This document shows, in pieces, positions 34,842 through 43,561 of a stretch of 64,000 bases of DNA. The stretch lies in the NCBI RefSeq assembly GCF_037450285.1, contig NZ_JAQISN010000001.1, positions 2,666,001 through 2,730,000 of the forward strand. The letters are read 5' to 3'. The notes under the pieces were generated by a model that was not told the origin of the DNA, made no database searches, and saw only the letters and a program-made list of their open reading frames with translations. A program made the position numbers and the translations under genes. Each line of letters opens with the position of its first letter. The first letter of the stretch is position 1. Source of the stretch: Erwinia sp. SLM-02. GTDB lineage: Bacteria > Pseudomonadota > Gammaproteobacteria > Enterobacterales > Enterobacteriaceae.

Positions 34842-34911
34842 CCACTGGTAGAATTGCGGCGCTTTATTTTTACCACCACACCACCAACCGCAAACGCGTG
34901 GGGATTTCGCA

Positions 34912-35952
34912 GTGACCGACAAAACCTCTCTCAGCTATAAAGACGCCGGCGTAGATATCGATGCTGGTAATGCTTTAGTCGACCGTATCAAAGGCGTAGT
35001 GAAAAAGACCCGCCGCCCTGAAGTGATGGGTGGACTGGGCGGTTTCGGTGCCCTTTGTGCGCTGCCGCAAAAATACCGTGAACCTGTACTGGTTTCCGGC
35101 ACTGACGGCGTTGGCACCAAGCTGCGTCTGGCGATGGACCTGAAGCGCCACGATACGATCGGTATCGATCTGGTCGCCATGTGCGTTAACGATCTGGTGG
35201 TACAGGGCGCAGAGCCTCTGTTTTTCCTCGACTACTACGCCACCGGTAAACTGGATGTGGATACCGCAGCCAGCGTGATCACCGGCATCGCAGAAGGCTG
35301 TTCGCAGTCTGGCTGTGCGCTGGTCGGCGGCGAAACCGCTGAAATGCCGGGTATGTACCACGGTGAAGATTACGACGTGGCGGGCTTCTGCGTCGGCGTG
35401 GTCGAGAAATCTGAAATCATCGACGGCAGCAAAGTGACCGACGGTGACGTGCTGATCGCGCTGGGTTCCAGCGGCCCGCACTCAAACGGCTACTCGCTGG
35501 TGCGCAAAATTCTGGAAGTCAGCAAAACCGACCCGGAAACCACCCAGCTGGAAGGCAAATCCCTTTCCGACCACCTGCTGGCCCCTACCCGCATCTACGT
35601 GAAAAACATCCTCAGCCTGATTGAGCAGGTTGACGTGCACGCGATTGCCCACCTGACCGGCGGCGGCTTCTGGGAAAACATCCCGCGCGTTCTGCCGGAC
35701 AACACCCAGGCCGTGCTTGAAGAGTCAAGCTGGGAATGGCCAGCGGTATTTGGCTGGATGCAGCAGGCAGGCAACGTCAGCCGTCACGAAATGTACCGCA
35801 CCTTTAACTGTGGCGTGGGCATGGTGATTGCACTGAGCGCGGCAGAAGCGGATAAAGCCGTTCAGCTGATGAACGACGCGGGTGAAAAAGCCTGGAAAAT
35901 TGGTACCATTAAAGCCTCCGATTCTGAAGAGCGTGTGGTCATCAATTCATGA
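34912..35952 (+). CDS. purM: Phosphoribosylformylglycinamidine cyclo-ligase PurM
   Basis: This 346-residue AIR synthetase closes the imidazole ring in purine synthesis using ATP. GTG at 34912 is the start, as in E. coli, and length and sequence agree throughout: LVSGTDGVGTKLRLA, DLVVQGAEPLFFLDYYATGK, LVGGETAEMPGMYH and HLTGGGFWENIPRVLP. The stop overlaps the purN ATG by four bases. A PurR box lies upstream. Confidence 0.97.
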   Translation: MTDKTSLSYKDAGVDIDAGNALVDRIKGVVKKTRRPEVMGGLGGFGALCALPQKYREPVLVSGTDGVGTKLRLAMDLKRHDTIGIDLVAMCVNDLVVQGAEPLFFLDYYATGKLDVDTAASVITGIAEGCSQSGCALVGGETAEMPGMYHGEDYDVAGFCVGVVEKSEIIDGSKVTDGDVLIALGSSGPHSNGYSLVRKILEVSKTDPETTQLEGKSLSDHLLAPTRIYVKNILSLIEQVDVHAIAHLTGGGFWENIPRVLPDNTQAVLEESSWEWPAVFGWMQQAGNVSRHEMYRTFNCGVGMVIALSAAEADKAVQLMNDAGEKAWKIGTIKASDSEERVVINS

Positions 35953-36587
35953 AACGTATAGTCGTGCTGGTTTCCGGGAATGGAAGCAACCTACAGGCAA
36001 TTCTGGACGCCTGTCAGCAGGGGCGGATTAACGGCAGCGTGGCTGCCGTGTTCAGCAACAAAGCCGATGCCTTTGGCCTGGAGCGCGCGCGTGAAGCGGG
36101 CGTACCGGCTCATGCGCTGGCCGCTTCTCAGTTTGCCGATCGTGAAGCGTTCGATCGTCAGCTGATGCTGGAAATCGATGCTTACGCCCCTGATCTGGTG
36201 GTACTGGCCGGCTATATGCGTATTCTCAGCCCAGCGTTCGTGCAGCGTTACGCCGGACGTATGCTGAATATCCACCCTTCCCTGCTGCCAAAATATCCGG
36301 GGCTGCACACTCACCGCCAGGCGATTGAGAATGGCGATGACGAGCACGGCACCTCCGTTCATTTTGTCACCGAGGAGCTGGACGGCGGCCCGGTCATTTT
36401 ACAGGCGAAAGTTCCGGTCTTTCGTGAAGACACCGAGGCGGACGTCACCGCGCGCGTTCAGCATCAGGAACACGCGATTTATCCGCTGGTGGTCAGTTGG
36501 TTCATTGAAGGCCGTCTGGCCATGCGCGAGGAAAGCGCCTGGCTGGATGGACAGCCGCTACCTGCCGAAGGGCATGCGTTTGAATGA
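35949..36587 (+). CDS. purN: Phosphoribosylglycinamide formyltransferase PurN
   Basis: This 212-residue enzyme transfers a formyl group from 10-formyl-tetrahydrofolate to GAR. The phosphate-binding VLVSGNGSNLQAI, the catalytic NIHPSLLPKYPGLHTHRQAI with Asn and His, and the Asp in LDGGPVI are present. ATG at 35949 overlaps purM (ATGA), so the two enzymes are made together. It ends in a terminator shared with pstB. Confidence 0.97.
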   Translation: MKRIVVLVSGNGSNLQAILDACQQGRINGSVAAVFSNKADAFGLERAREAGVPAHALAASQFADREAFDRQLMLEIDAYAPDLVVLAGYMRILSPAFVQRYAGRMLNIHPSLLPKYPGLHTHRQAIENGDDEHGTSVHFVTEELDGGPVILQAKVPVFREDTEADVTARVQHQEHAIYPLVVSWFIEGRLAMREESAWLDGQPLPAEGHAFE

Positions 36588-36594
36588 TTGATAC

Positions 36595-36623
36595 AGGGCG
36601 GAATATTTTCCGCCCTTATTTTT
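36595..36623. terminator. Bidirectional terminator between purN and pstB
   Basis: AGGGCGGAA (36595-36603) pairs with TTCCGCCCT (36608-36616) around TATT, followed by a T-rich tail that overlaps the pstB stop codon region. It ends purMN and probably also pstB. Confidence 0.88.
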
Positions 36624-37398
36624 AGCCAAATCGGCCGGTAATATAGTCTTCGGTTTTGCGCTGACGCGGTGCGGTAAACAGATCGTCGGTCAGGCCAAAC
36701 TCCACCACGCTCCCCTGATGCATAAACGCGGTATAGTCAGATACGCGTGCGGCCTGCTGCATGTTGTGCGTGACCAGCACCAGCGTGAAGTGCTGTTTCA
36801 GCGTACTCATCAGCTCTTCAATCACCAGCGTTGAAATCGGATCCAGCGCCGAGGTGGGCTCATCCAGCAGCAGGATTTCTGGCTCAATGGCGATGGCGCG
36901 CGCAATCACCAAACGCTGCTGCTGCCCGCTGGAAAGCGTCAGCGCATTCTGCCACAGGTTATCCTTCACCTCGCTCCACAGCGCCGCGGCACGCAGCGCT
37001 CGCTCTACCGTTTCATCCAGCACCCGCCGATCGCGGATGCCCTGCAGGCGCAGGCCGTAAACCACATTGTCATAGATGGTCTTGGGAAACGGATTAGGCC
37101 GCTGGAACACCATCCCAACGCGGCGACGCAGCACCGACAGATCGCGATCGTGGCCGAGGATCGACTGCTGGTGCAGACGAATGTCACCCTCTACCCGGCA
37201 GTTATCGATCAGATCGTTCATGCGGTTAAAGCAGCGCAGCAGCGTCGATTTACCGCAGCCGGAGGGGCCGATCAGCGCGGTGATGCGATTTTTCGGTATC
37301 CGCAGACTGATGTTGTTCAGGGCCGGTTTATCCCCGTACCACAAACTCAGATTATCCAGCTCAAGCGCGGTTTCCGCTTCTTCAAATATAACAGCCAT
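36622..37398 (-). CDS. pstB: Phosphate ABC transporter ATPase PstB
   Basis: This 258-residue ATPase drives phosphate import. It has Walker A GPSGCGKST, a Q-loop in GMVFQRPNPFP, the signature LSSGQQQR (with the usual GGQ glycine replaced by Ser), Walker B ILLLDEPTSALDP and the H-loop VLVTHNMQQA. It is the last gene of pstC-pstA-pstB, 12 bases after pstA. Unlike the E. coli pst operon, no pstS or phoU is next to it; this second-type Pst cluster is placed beside the polyphosphate genes. Confidence 0.93.
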   Translation of the reverse strand: MAVIFEEAETALELDNLSLWYGDKPALNNISLRIPKNRITALIGPSGCGKSTLLRCFNRMNDLIDNCRVEGDIRLHQQSILGHDRDLSVLRRRVGMVFQRPNPFPKTIYDNVVYGLRLQGIRDRRVLDETVERALRAAALWSEVKDNLWQNALTLSSGQQQRLVIARAIAIEPEILLLDEPTSALDPISTLVIEELMSTLKQHFTLVLVTHNMQQAARVSDYTAFMHQGSVVEFGLTDDLFTAPRQRKTEDYITGRFG

Positions 37399-37410
37399 AA
37401 CAATCCCGTA

Positions 37411-39060
37411 TCAGTGCATCAGCGCACGGTAGCGCTCGCGAAGACGATGGCGCAGTATCATTGCCATCAGGTTTAATCCCAGGATCAGCAGAACCAGCAG
37501 CAGCGCCGTGGCAAAGACCAGCGGACGATCGGCCTCCGCGTTCGGGCTCTGGAATGCCAGATCGTAAATCTGAAAGCCGAGGTGCATAAATTTACGGTCA
37601 AGATGCAGATAAGGGAACAAAGAATCAATCGGCAGTTCGGGCACCATTTTCACCACTCCAACCAGCATCAGCGGCGCGGTTTCTCCGGCGGCACGCGCCA
37701 CGGCCAGGATCAGCCCGGTCAGCATCGCCGGAACCGCCAGCGGCAGGGTCACATGCCACAGCGTTTCGGCCTGCGTGGCGCCCAGCGCCAGCGAACCCTG
37801 CCGCAGCGCGGGCGGAATACGCGAAAGCCCTTCTTCAGTGGCCACAATCACCACCGGCAGCGTCAGCAGCGCCAGCGTCAGCGAGGCCCACAGCAGCCCC
37901 GGCGTACCGAAGGTGGGATTAGGCAGTGAGCCGGCGAAGAACAGCCGATCGATACTTCCCCCCATCAGCCAGACAAAGAAGCCGAGGCCAAACACGCCGT
38001 AAACGATTGACGGCACGCCCGCCAGATTGACGACGGCAATGCGCACCAGCCGGGTGAGCATGTTGCGCCCCGCGTACTCGTGCAGCCAGATTGCCGCAAT
38101 GACCCCCAGCGGCATCACTACCACTGACATCAGCAGCACCATCAGTATGGTGCCGAAGATCGCCGGAAATACCCCGCCGTCGCGCTGGCCGTCACCGCTG
38201 CTGTCGCTGACAAAATGCCAGATTTGCTGGCCGAAGTGCTGCCATTTCTGCCACAGGCTGAGGGTATTTGGCTGCCAGGCGGATATAATCTGCCCCAGCG
38301 GAATACGGTGGGTCGCGCCGGCGGCATCGCGCAGCAGCAATACCGTGTTGTTGCTTTCAATATGCAGGGCTGAAAGGCGCGATGCGTAGCGCGCAAACTG
38401 CCGCTGTAGCTCCGCCCGGTCAGCCTCGTAAACCGACTGCGCCTGGGGGGTAAAACTCTGGCGGGCAATCTGTTTTCTGCGCTGTTTTTCCAGCGCTTCC
38501 AGCTGGGTATTCACCCGCGCCATCGATACCCGGCGGAGTTTTTCCGCTTCGGCAATATGCTGACGTGCCTGCACCAGCCGCTGCTGCAGGGTTTGGTTTA
38601 AGTCACGCGCCATCAGCATCTGGCCGCCTTCCTGCAGGCCATCAAACCAGCCATAGGCATTACCACCGCTAAGGCGCTGCAGCACAATGGCCGCGCCTGG
38701 CGTTGACCGTCTGACGATTTCCGCGGACAAAATGGTACGGAAATCCGGCGCGGCGAAGTCGCGATTGCCGGTTTTGATCAGATAGCGGGTGACGTTCTCC
38801 GGCAGGTCAGGCGGCAACGGTTGGCCGCTGGCCTCCAGCTGCTGGCGCGATACCTGCTGCTGCCCGGCCACTTCCCCCAGCAGCTGTTGCTCCCCCGACG
38901 GTGTACTGACGGTAAACAGCGCCACCGGCTGCGGCCAGAAATAGCGCAGCCCCTGCCAGCCCAGCAGGGCAATCAGCAGCATAAACACCAGCAGGCTGAC
39001 GGCGACGGCACCGCCGGTCAGCCAGCGCCAGCGATGGTTGTTGCGTTCCGCGTTCATCAT
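37411..39060 (-). CDS. pstA: Phosphate ABC transporter permease PstA, long form
   Basis: This 549-residue permease is far longer than E. coli PstA (296). TM1 (about 17-37) is followed by a ~240-residue insertion with a predicted coiled-coil (LQQRLVQARQHIAEAEKLRR and the following Gln/Arg-rich helix, about 160-215), probably periplasmic. The typical transport domain then covers residues ~300-549: FGTILMVLLMSVVVMPLGVIAAI, the EAA-like loop ALRQGSLALGATQAETLWHV and ARAAGETAPLML. It starts with ATGATG overlapping the pstC stop. Confidence 0.9.
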   Translation of the reverse strand: MMNAERNNHRWRWLTGGAVAVSLLVFMLLIALLGWQGLRYFWPQPVALFTVSTPSGEQQLLGEVAGQQQVSRQQLEASGQPLPPDLPENVTRYLIKTGNRDFAAPDFRTILSAEIVRRSTPGAAIVLQRLSGGNAYGWFDGLQEGGQMLMARDLNQTLQQRLVQARQHIAEAEKLRRVSMARVNTQLEALEKQRRKQIARQSFTPQAQSVYEADRAELQRQFARYASRLSALHIESNNTVLLLRDAAGATHRIPLGQIISAWQPNTLSLWQKWQHFGQQIWHFVSDSSGDGQRDGGVFPAIFGTILMVLLMSVVVMPLGVIAAIWLHEYAGRNMLTRLVRIAVVNLAGVPSIVYGVFGLGFFVWLMGGSIDRLFFAGSLPNPTFGTPGLLWASLTLALLTLPVVIVATEEGLSRIPPALRQGSLALGATQAETLWHVTLPLAVPAMLTGLILAVARAAGETAPLMLVGVVKMVPELPIDSLFPYLHLDRKFMHLGFQIYDLAFQSPNAEADRPLVFATALLLVLLILGLNLMAMILRHRLRERYRALMH

Positions 39061-41279
39061 CCCTGCACCTCCTGCTGGCTGTAGCGCTGCCGCAGACGCT
39101 GGCGGACCATTTCAGCAATCGTATTCACCACCAGGGTGAACACCAGCAGCACCAGGGCAGAAAGGAACAGAATACGGTAGTGCGCGCTGCCGGCCGCCGC
39201 TTCGGGCATCTCCACGGCCACATTCGCCGCCAGCGAACGCAGGCCCTGCAGCAGGCCACCATCGGTGACCGGGGTATTGCCGGTGGCCATCAGCACAATC
39301 ATGGTCTCGCCCAGCGCCCGGCCAAAGCCGATCATCAGCGCGGCAAAAATGCCTGACGATGCCCCGGGCAGTACCACGCGGGTCAGGGTCTGCCACTGTG
39401 TGGCACCCAGCGCCAGCGATCCCTGCCCCTGCGAGGCGGGAACGCTGAAGATCGCATCTTCCGCCAGCGTGAAGATCAGGGGGACCAGCGCAAAGCCCAT
39501 CGCCACCCCGGCCACCAGCAGATTACGCTGCTGATAGCCCGAGCTGAGGCGTTCGGCCCAGACCTGCCCCCAGATGGCCTGCTCGACCAGCGGCACAAAC
39601 CACAGGCAGAAACAGGCGGTCAGCAGCAGCAGCGGCAGCAGGATCACCACCTCGCGGCCCTCTGTCAGCCAGCGTCTGCGCCAGCGCGGCGGCAGTTTCT
39701 GCCGCCCCCAGCTGCACAGCAGCAGCACGGCAGCCAGCATCAGCGGCAGCAGGATAACGCCCGACAGCCTGTCGCCAAGCCTGGGGGCCAGCCACAGCCC
39801 GGCAATCAGCCCGATGACCACGCTGGGCAGCGCGCCCATCATTTCGATGCCGGGTTTCACCCAGCGACGCAGGCTGGGTGACATAAACCACGCGGTATAC
39901 ATTGCCGCCGCCAGCGCCAGCGGAGTGGCAAACAGCATCGCCAGCGCGGCCGCTTTCAGCGTCCCCACCACCATTGGCACCAGGCTGTATTTCCCCTGGT
40001 AGTAGTCATTTGCGGACGTTGACTGCCAGACATAGTCCGGCTCAGGATAGTTTTCATACCAGACTTTTTGCCACAGGCTGCGCCAGCTGATATCCGGCCA
40101 CGGGTTGCTCAGGCGGAAGTGCTGCCAGCCGCCGTCGTGCTCCACCAGCAGTCCGTCACCTTCCGGTGAGAACTGCGCGTGCTGAATCCCCGCCGACAGC
40201 TGGCGCGTCAGAATTGCCCCCTGCTGCTTGCTGGCATACATTTTCAGTTCACCCTGCGGGCTGAGGGTGGCAAAGACCCGGCGATGGGCCTCAGTAAACA
40301 GCAGCGGCTGCCAGCGTGCGCCGTCGAAGGCGCGGATGTGCCGAAGATGGGGACCGTCGGCGCTGGCAATATCAAACCACTGCGAAATCCCCTGCTCATC
40401 GGCGACCAGCAGAGAACTGCCGCCGCTGAGCAGCGCCAGGGTTTTTGCCGGTCTGGGCAGCGTAACCGCATCGCGCAGCGCTGGCGCGCCCTCACCCAGC
40501 GTCCAGACGCGCAGCTGCGAGCCGGAAAGCGTGAACAGCAGCGCGCCATCGGGCGACAGCAGCAGCTGATTCACGTTGCTGACCGCGAGACGGGTGTTCT
40601 GTGCCGGCTGCTGCGGCTGCAGTTGCCACAGAGAAACGCCATCGTTCTCTGCCAGCGCCACCACCCAGCGGTTTTCTGCGCTCTGCGCCACGCTGATTTG
40701 CCCTACCCGCGCATCACCGGACGCAATGGGGAGTTCACCCAGTGGAAACGTCCAGTGCGGCTTCTGCGGAAGACTGAAATCGGGGCGGACAAGCAGCATA
40801 TTGCCGCCGTTATCCAGCAGGAGCGTCGTCAGGTTATCCGCGCTGGAGGCAGCACGGACCGGCCCTGCCAGCAGCGTCCGGGGCTGAAGTTGAAGCTGCT
40901 GCTCAGACTGCGGTTGAGGGTGCTGCTCCGACTTTGACGGTGGCGGCGGCAGAGTCGCATTTTGCGCCTCCAGCTCAATAAACTGGCCGCGGCCGTCTTC
41001 ATCAATACGCCAGCCCCAGCGCTGGGCCTTATCGGTACCCAGCGCCACCGAATGGCTGGGTGAATCCAGCTTGATCTCACCCGCTTTTTCGAAGCCCGGT
41101 GCCGAAAATAACGGTATCACCACCCAAATAAGCCAGAAAAACAGCAACAGCATCACCAGCAGGATGGCTACCCCGCACGCGGTCACCACGCGCCGGGTCA
41201 GACGATCGGCAAATCGTCTGCTGCGGGCGTTGTCGTGTACGGGGATTGGGTTATCGATCATGCCTGGTCTGGTTTCCAT
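39057..41279 (-). CDS. pstC: Phosphate ABC transporter permease PstC, long form with propeller-like domain
   Basis: This 740-residue permease is more than twice the length of E. coli PstC (319). TM1 (about 33-55) is followed by a ~360-residue region with repeated motifs of the type SPDGALLF...LRVW, LSPQGELKMYA and FSPEGDGLLVEHDGGWQHF, resembling WD40-like beta-propeller blades. A Pro/Gln-rich linker (PPPPSKSEQHPQPQ) sits near 110-130. The permease domain lies in residues ~430-740, with GSLALGATQWQTLTRVVLP as EAA loop and GRALGETMIVLMA. Start ATG at 41279 lacks a strong ribosome site; ATG at 41261 is possible. It is divergent from ppk. Confidence 0.9.
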   Translation of the reverse strand: METRPGMIDNPIPVHDNARSRRFADRLTRRVVTACGVAILLVMLLLFFWLIWVVIPLFSAPGFEKAGEIKLDSPSHSVALGTDKAQRWGWRIDEDGRGQFIELEAQNATLPPPPSKSEQHPQPQSEQQLQLQPRTLLAGPVRAASSADNLTTLLLDNGGNMLLVRPDFSLPQKPHWTFPLGELPIASGDARVGQISVAQSAENRWVVALAENDGVSLWQLQPQQPAQNTRLAVSNVNQLLLSPDGALLFTLSGSQLRVWTLGEGAPALRDAVTLPRPAKTLALLSGGSSLLVADEQGISQWFDIASADGPHLRHIRAFDGARWQPLLFTEAHRRVFATLSPQGELKMYASKQQGAILTRQLSAGIQHAQFSPEGDGLLVEHDGGWQHFRLSNPWPDISWRSLWQKVWYENYPEPDYVWQSTSANDYYQGKYSLVPMVVGTLKAAALAMLFATPLALAAAMYTAWFMSPSLRRWVKPGIEMMGALPSVVIGLIAGLWLAPRLGDRLSGVILLPLMLAAVLLLCSWGRQKLPPRWRRRWLTEGREVVILLPLLLLTACFCLWFVPLVEQAIWGQVWAERLSSGYQQRNLLVAGVAMGFALVPLIFTLAEDAIFSVPASQGQGSLALGATQWQTLTRVVLPGASSGIFAALMIGFGRALGETMIVLMATGNTPVTDGGLLQGLRSLAANVAVEMPEAAAGSAHYRILFLSALVLLVFTLVVNTIAEMVRQRLRQRYSQQEVQG

Positions 41280-41382
41280 TATGCGGTAAAGTCGCTATGT
41301 TGCCCGTATGCGGCTAATAAGACAATTACACAGTGCGATACAATGACATATGCCCACCGACGCGGGGGCGCTTTCTGCGTCT

Positions 41383-41400
41383 CTGTCACAAAAATGTCAT
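41383..41400 (+). promoter_or_regulatory. Pho box upstream of ppk
   Basis: CTGTCACAAAAATGTCAT matches 16 of 18 positions of the PhoB-binding consensus (two TGTCA direct repeats 11 bases apart). It is oriented towards ppk and lies in the ppk-pstC divergent region. Confidence 0.85.
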
Positions 41401-41491
41401 ACATCTGCCGTTGGACATTGTTGCCATACTCTCGCCATAATGTTGCAGAACAATGGATATCTTCATCCTGAATCAGTCGAACGGAGTAAAA

Positions 41492-43552
41492 ATGGGTCAG
41501 GAAAAGCTTTACATAGAAAAAGAATTAAGCTGGCTGTCCTTTAACGAGCGAGTGCTACAGGAAGCGGCAGACAAAACCAACCCGCTGATTGAGCGCATGC
41601 GTTTTCTGGGGATCTATTCCAATAACCTGGAAGAATTTTATAAAGTTCGCTTTGCCGATTTGAAACGTCGCATCCTGATCGGTGAAGAACAGGGTTCCCC
41701 CAGCACGCCGCGCCATTTGCTAAAAAAAATCCAGGCGCGCGTTCTCAAGGCCGATCAGGAGTTCGACAGCCTGTATAACGACCTGCTGCTGGAAATGGCG
41801 CGTAATCAGATCTTCCTGATTAACGAACGCCAGCTTTCCCCCAATCAGCAGAGCTGGCTGCGCCACTACTTCAAACACCATCTTCGCCAGCATATTACGC
41901 CCATTCTAATCAACGAAGACACCGACCTGATTGAATTCCTCAAGGATGATTACACCTATCTGGCGGTGGAAATTATTCGCGGCGAAGACTTCCGTTATGC
42001 CCTGCTGGAAATCCCGTCGGACAAGGTACCGCGCTTCGTTAACCTGCCGCCGGAAACACCGCGCCGCCGCAAGCCAATGATCCTGCTGGATAACATCCTG
42101 CGCTACTGCCTGGGTGATATCTTCCGCGGTTTCTTTGACTACGATGCGCTGAACGCTTACTCGATGAAGATGACCCGCGATGCGGAATACGATCTGGTCA
42201 ACGAGATGGAGTCCAGCCTGCTGGAGCTGATGTCTTCCAGCCTGAAGCAGCGTCTGACCGCCGAGCCGGTGCGCTTTGTCTATCAGCGCGACATGCCCGA
42301 TGCGATGGTTGAGCTGCTGCGTAAAAAGCTGAACATCTCCAACTACGATTCGATCGTTCCCGGCGGGCGCTATCATAACTTTAAGGACTTCATCGGCTTC
42401 CCTAACGTCGGTAAAGCGAACCTGGTCAATAAACCGCTGCCGCAGCTGCGTCATATCTGGTTTGACCGCTTCCGTAACGGCTTTGATGCCATTCGCAATC
42501 GCGATGTACTGCTCTACTATCCGTACCACACCTTTGAGCACGTACTGGAGCTGCTGCGCCAGGCCTCGTTTGACCCGTCGGTTTTAGCCATCAAGATCAA
42601 CATCTACCGCGTGGCTAAGCACTCGCGCATTATGGACGCGATGATTCATGCGGCCTATAACGGCAAGAAAGTCACGGTAGTGGTGGAACTGCAGGCCCGC
42701 TTCGATGAAGAGGCGAATATTCACTGGGCGAAGCGCCTGACCGAGGCCGGCGTGCACGTTATCTTCTCCGCGCCGGGCCTGAAGATCCACGCCAAGCTGT
42801 TCCTGATTTCACGCCGCGAAAACGGCGAGATCGTCCGCTACGCCCACATCGGTACCGGTAACTTTAACGAAAAAACCGCGCGGATCTACACCGACTATTC
42901 GCTGCTGACTGCCGATGCGCGTATCACAAATGAAGTTCGCCGGGTCTTCAACTTTATTGAAAACCCGTATCGTCCGGTAAGTTTTGAACATCTGATGGTG
43001 TCGCCGCAGAACTCACGCAAAATGCTGTATCAGCTGATTGATGCCGAGATTGCCAACGCGCAGAACGGCATTCAGGCTGGGATCACCCTCAAGATTAACA
43101 ACCTGGTCGATAAAGGCCTGGTCGATCGCCTGTATACGGCCTCCAGCGTGGGCGTAAAAGTGAACCTGCTGGTGCGCGGGATGTGCTCGCTGATCCCGGA
43201 TCTGGAAGGTATCAGCGAAAATATTCGCGTGATCAGCATCGTTGACCGCTATCTGGAACACGATCGCGTCTATATTTTTGATAACGGCGGCGATAAAAAG
43301 GTCTTCCTCTCCTCCGCTGACTGGATGACGCGAAATATTGACTACCGTATTGAAGTAGCCGTCGCCATTCTCGATCCTATTCTGAAACAGCGTGTGCTGG
43401 ATATTATCGCCATTCTGTTAAGTGATACGCTGAAGGCCCGTTATGTCGATAAAGAACTGAGCAACCGCTATGTACCCCGCGGCAACCGCCGTAAGGTTCG
43501 CGCGCAGCTGGCTATTTACGATTATATTAAATCTCTTGAGCAACCTGACTGA
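41492..43552 (+). CDS. ppk: Polyphosphate kinase Ppk1
   Basis: This 686-residue enzyme makes long polyphosphate chains from ATP. Length and sequence match E. coli Ppk (688). The autophosphorylated His appears in LKIHAKLFLI, and a second conserved His in RYLEHDRVYIF. N-terminal YIEKELSWLSFNERVLQEA and C-terminal RGNRRKVRAQLAIYDYI are conserved. The start at 41492 (MGQEKLYIEK) has GGAG upstream; an earlier in-frame ATG at 41453 is not conserved. A Pho box lies about 100 bases upstream. It is followed nine bases later by ppx. Confidence 0.97.
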   Translation: MGQEKLYIEKELSWLSFNERVLQEAADKTNPLIERMRFLGIYSNNLEEFYKVRFADLKRRILIGEEQGSPSTPRHLLKKIQARVLKADQEFDSLYNDLLLEMARNQIFLINERQLSPNQQSWLRHYFKHHLRQHITPILINEDTDLIEFLKDDYTYLAVEIIRGEDFRYALLEIPSDKVPRFVNLPPETPRRRKPMILLDNILRYCLGDIFRGFFDYDALNAYSMKMTRDAEYDLVNEMESSLLELMSSSLKQRLTAEPVRFVYQRDMPDAMVELLRKKLNISNYDSIVPGGRYHNFKDFIGFPNVGKANLVNKPLPQLRHIWFDRFRNGFDAIRNRDVLLYYPYHTFEHVLELLRQASFDPSVLAIKINIYRVAKHSRIMDAMIHAAYNGKKVTVVVELQARFDEEANIHWAKRLTEAGVHVIFSAPGLKIHAKLFLISRRENGEIVRYAHIGTGNFNEKTARIYTDYSLLTADARITNEVRRVFNFIENPYRPVSFEHLMVSPQNSRKMLYQLIDAEIANAQNGIQAGITLKINNLVDKGLVDRLYTASSVGVKVNLLVRGMCSLIPDLEGISENIRVISIVDRYLEHDRVYIFDNGGDKKVFLSSADWMTRNIDYRIEVAVAILDPILKQRVLDIIAILLSDTLKARYVDKELSNRYVPRGNRRKVRAQLAIYDYIKSLEQPD

Positions 43553-43561
43553 CACACAACT

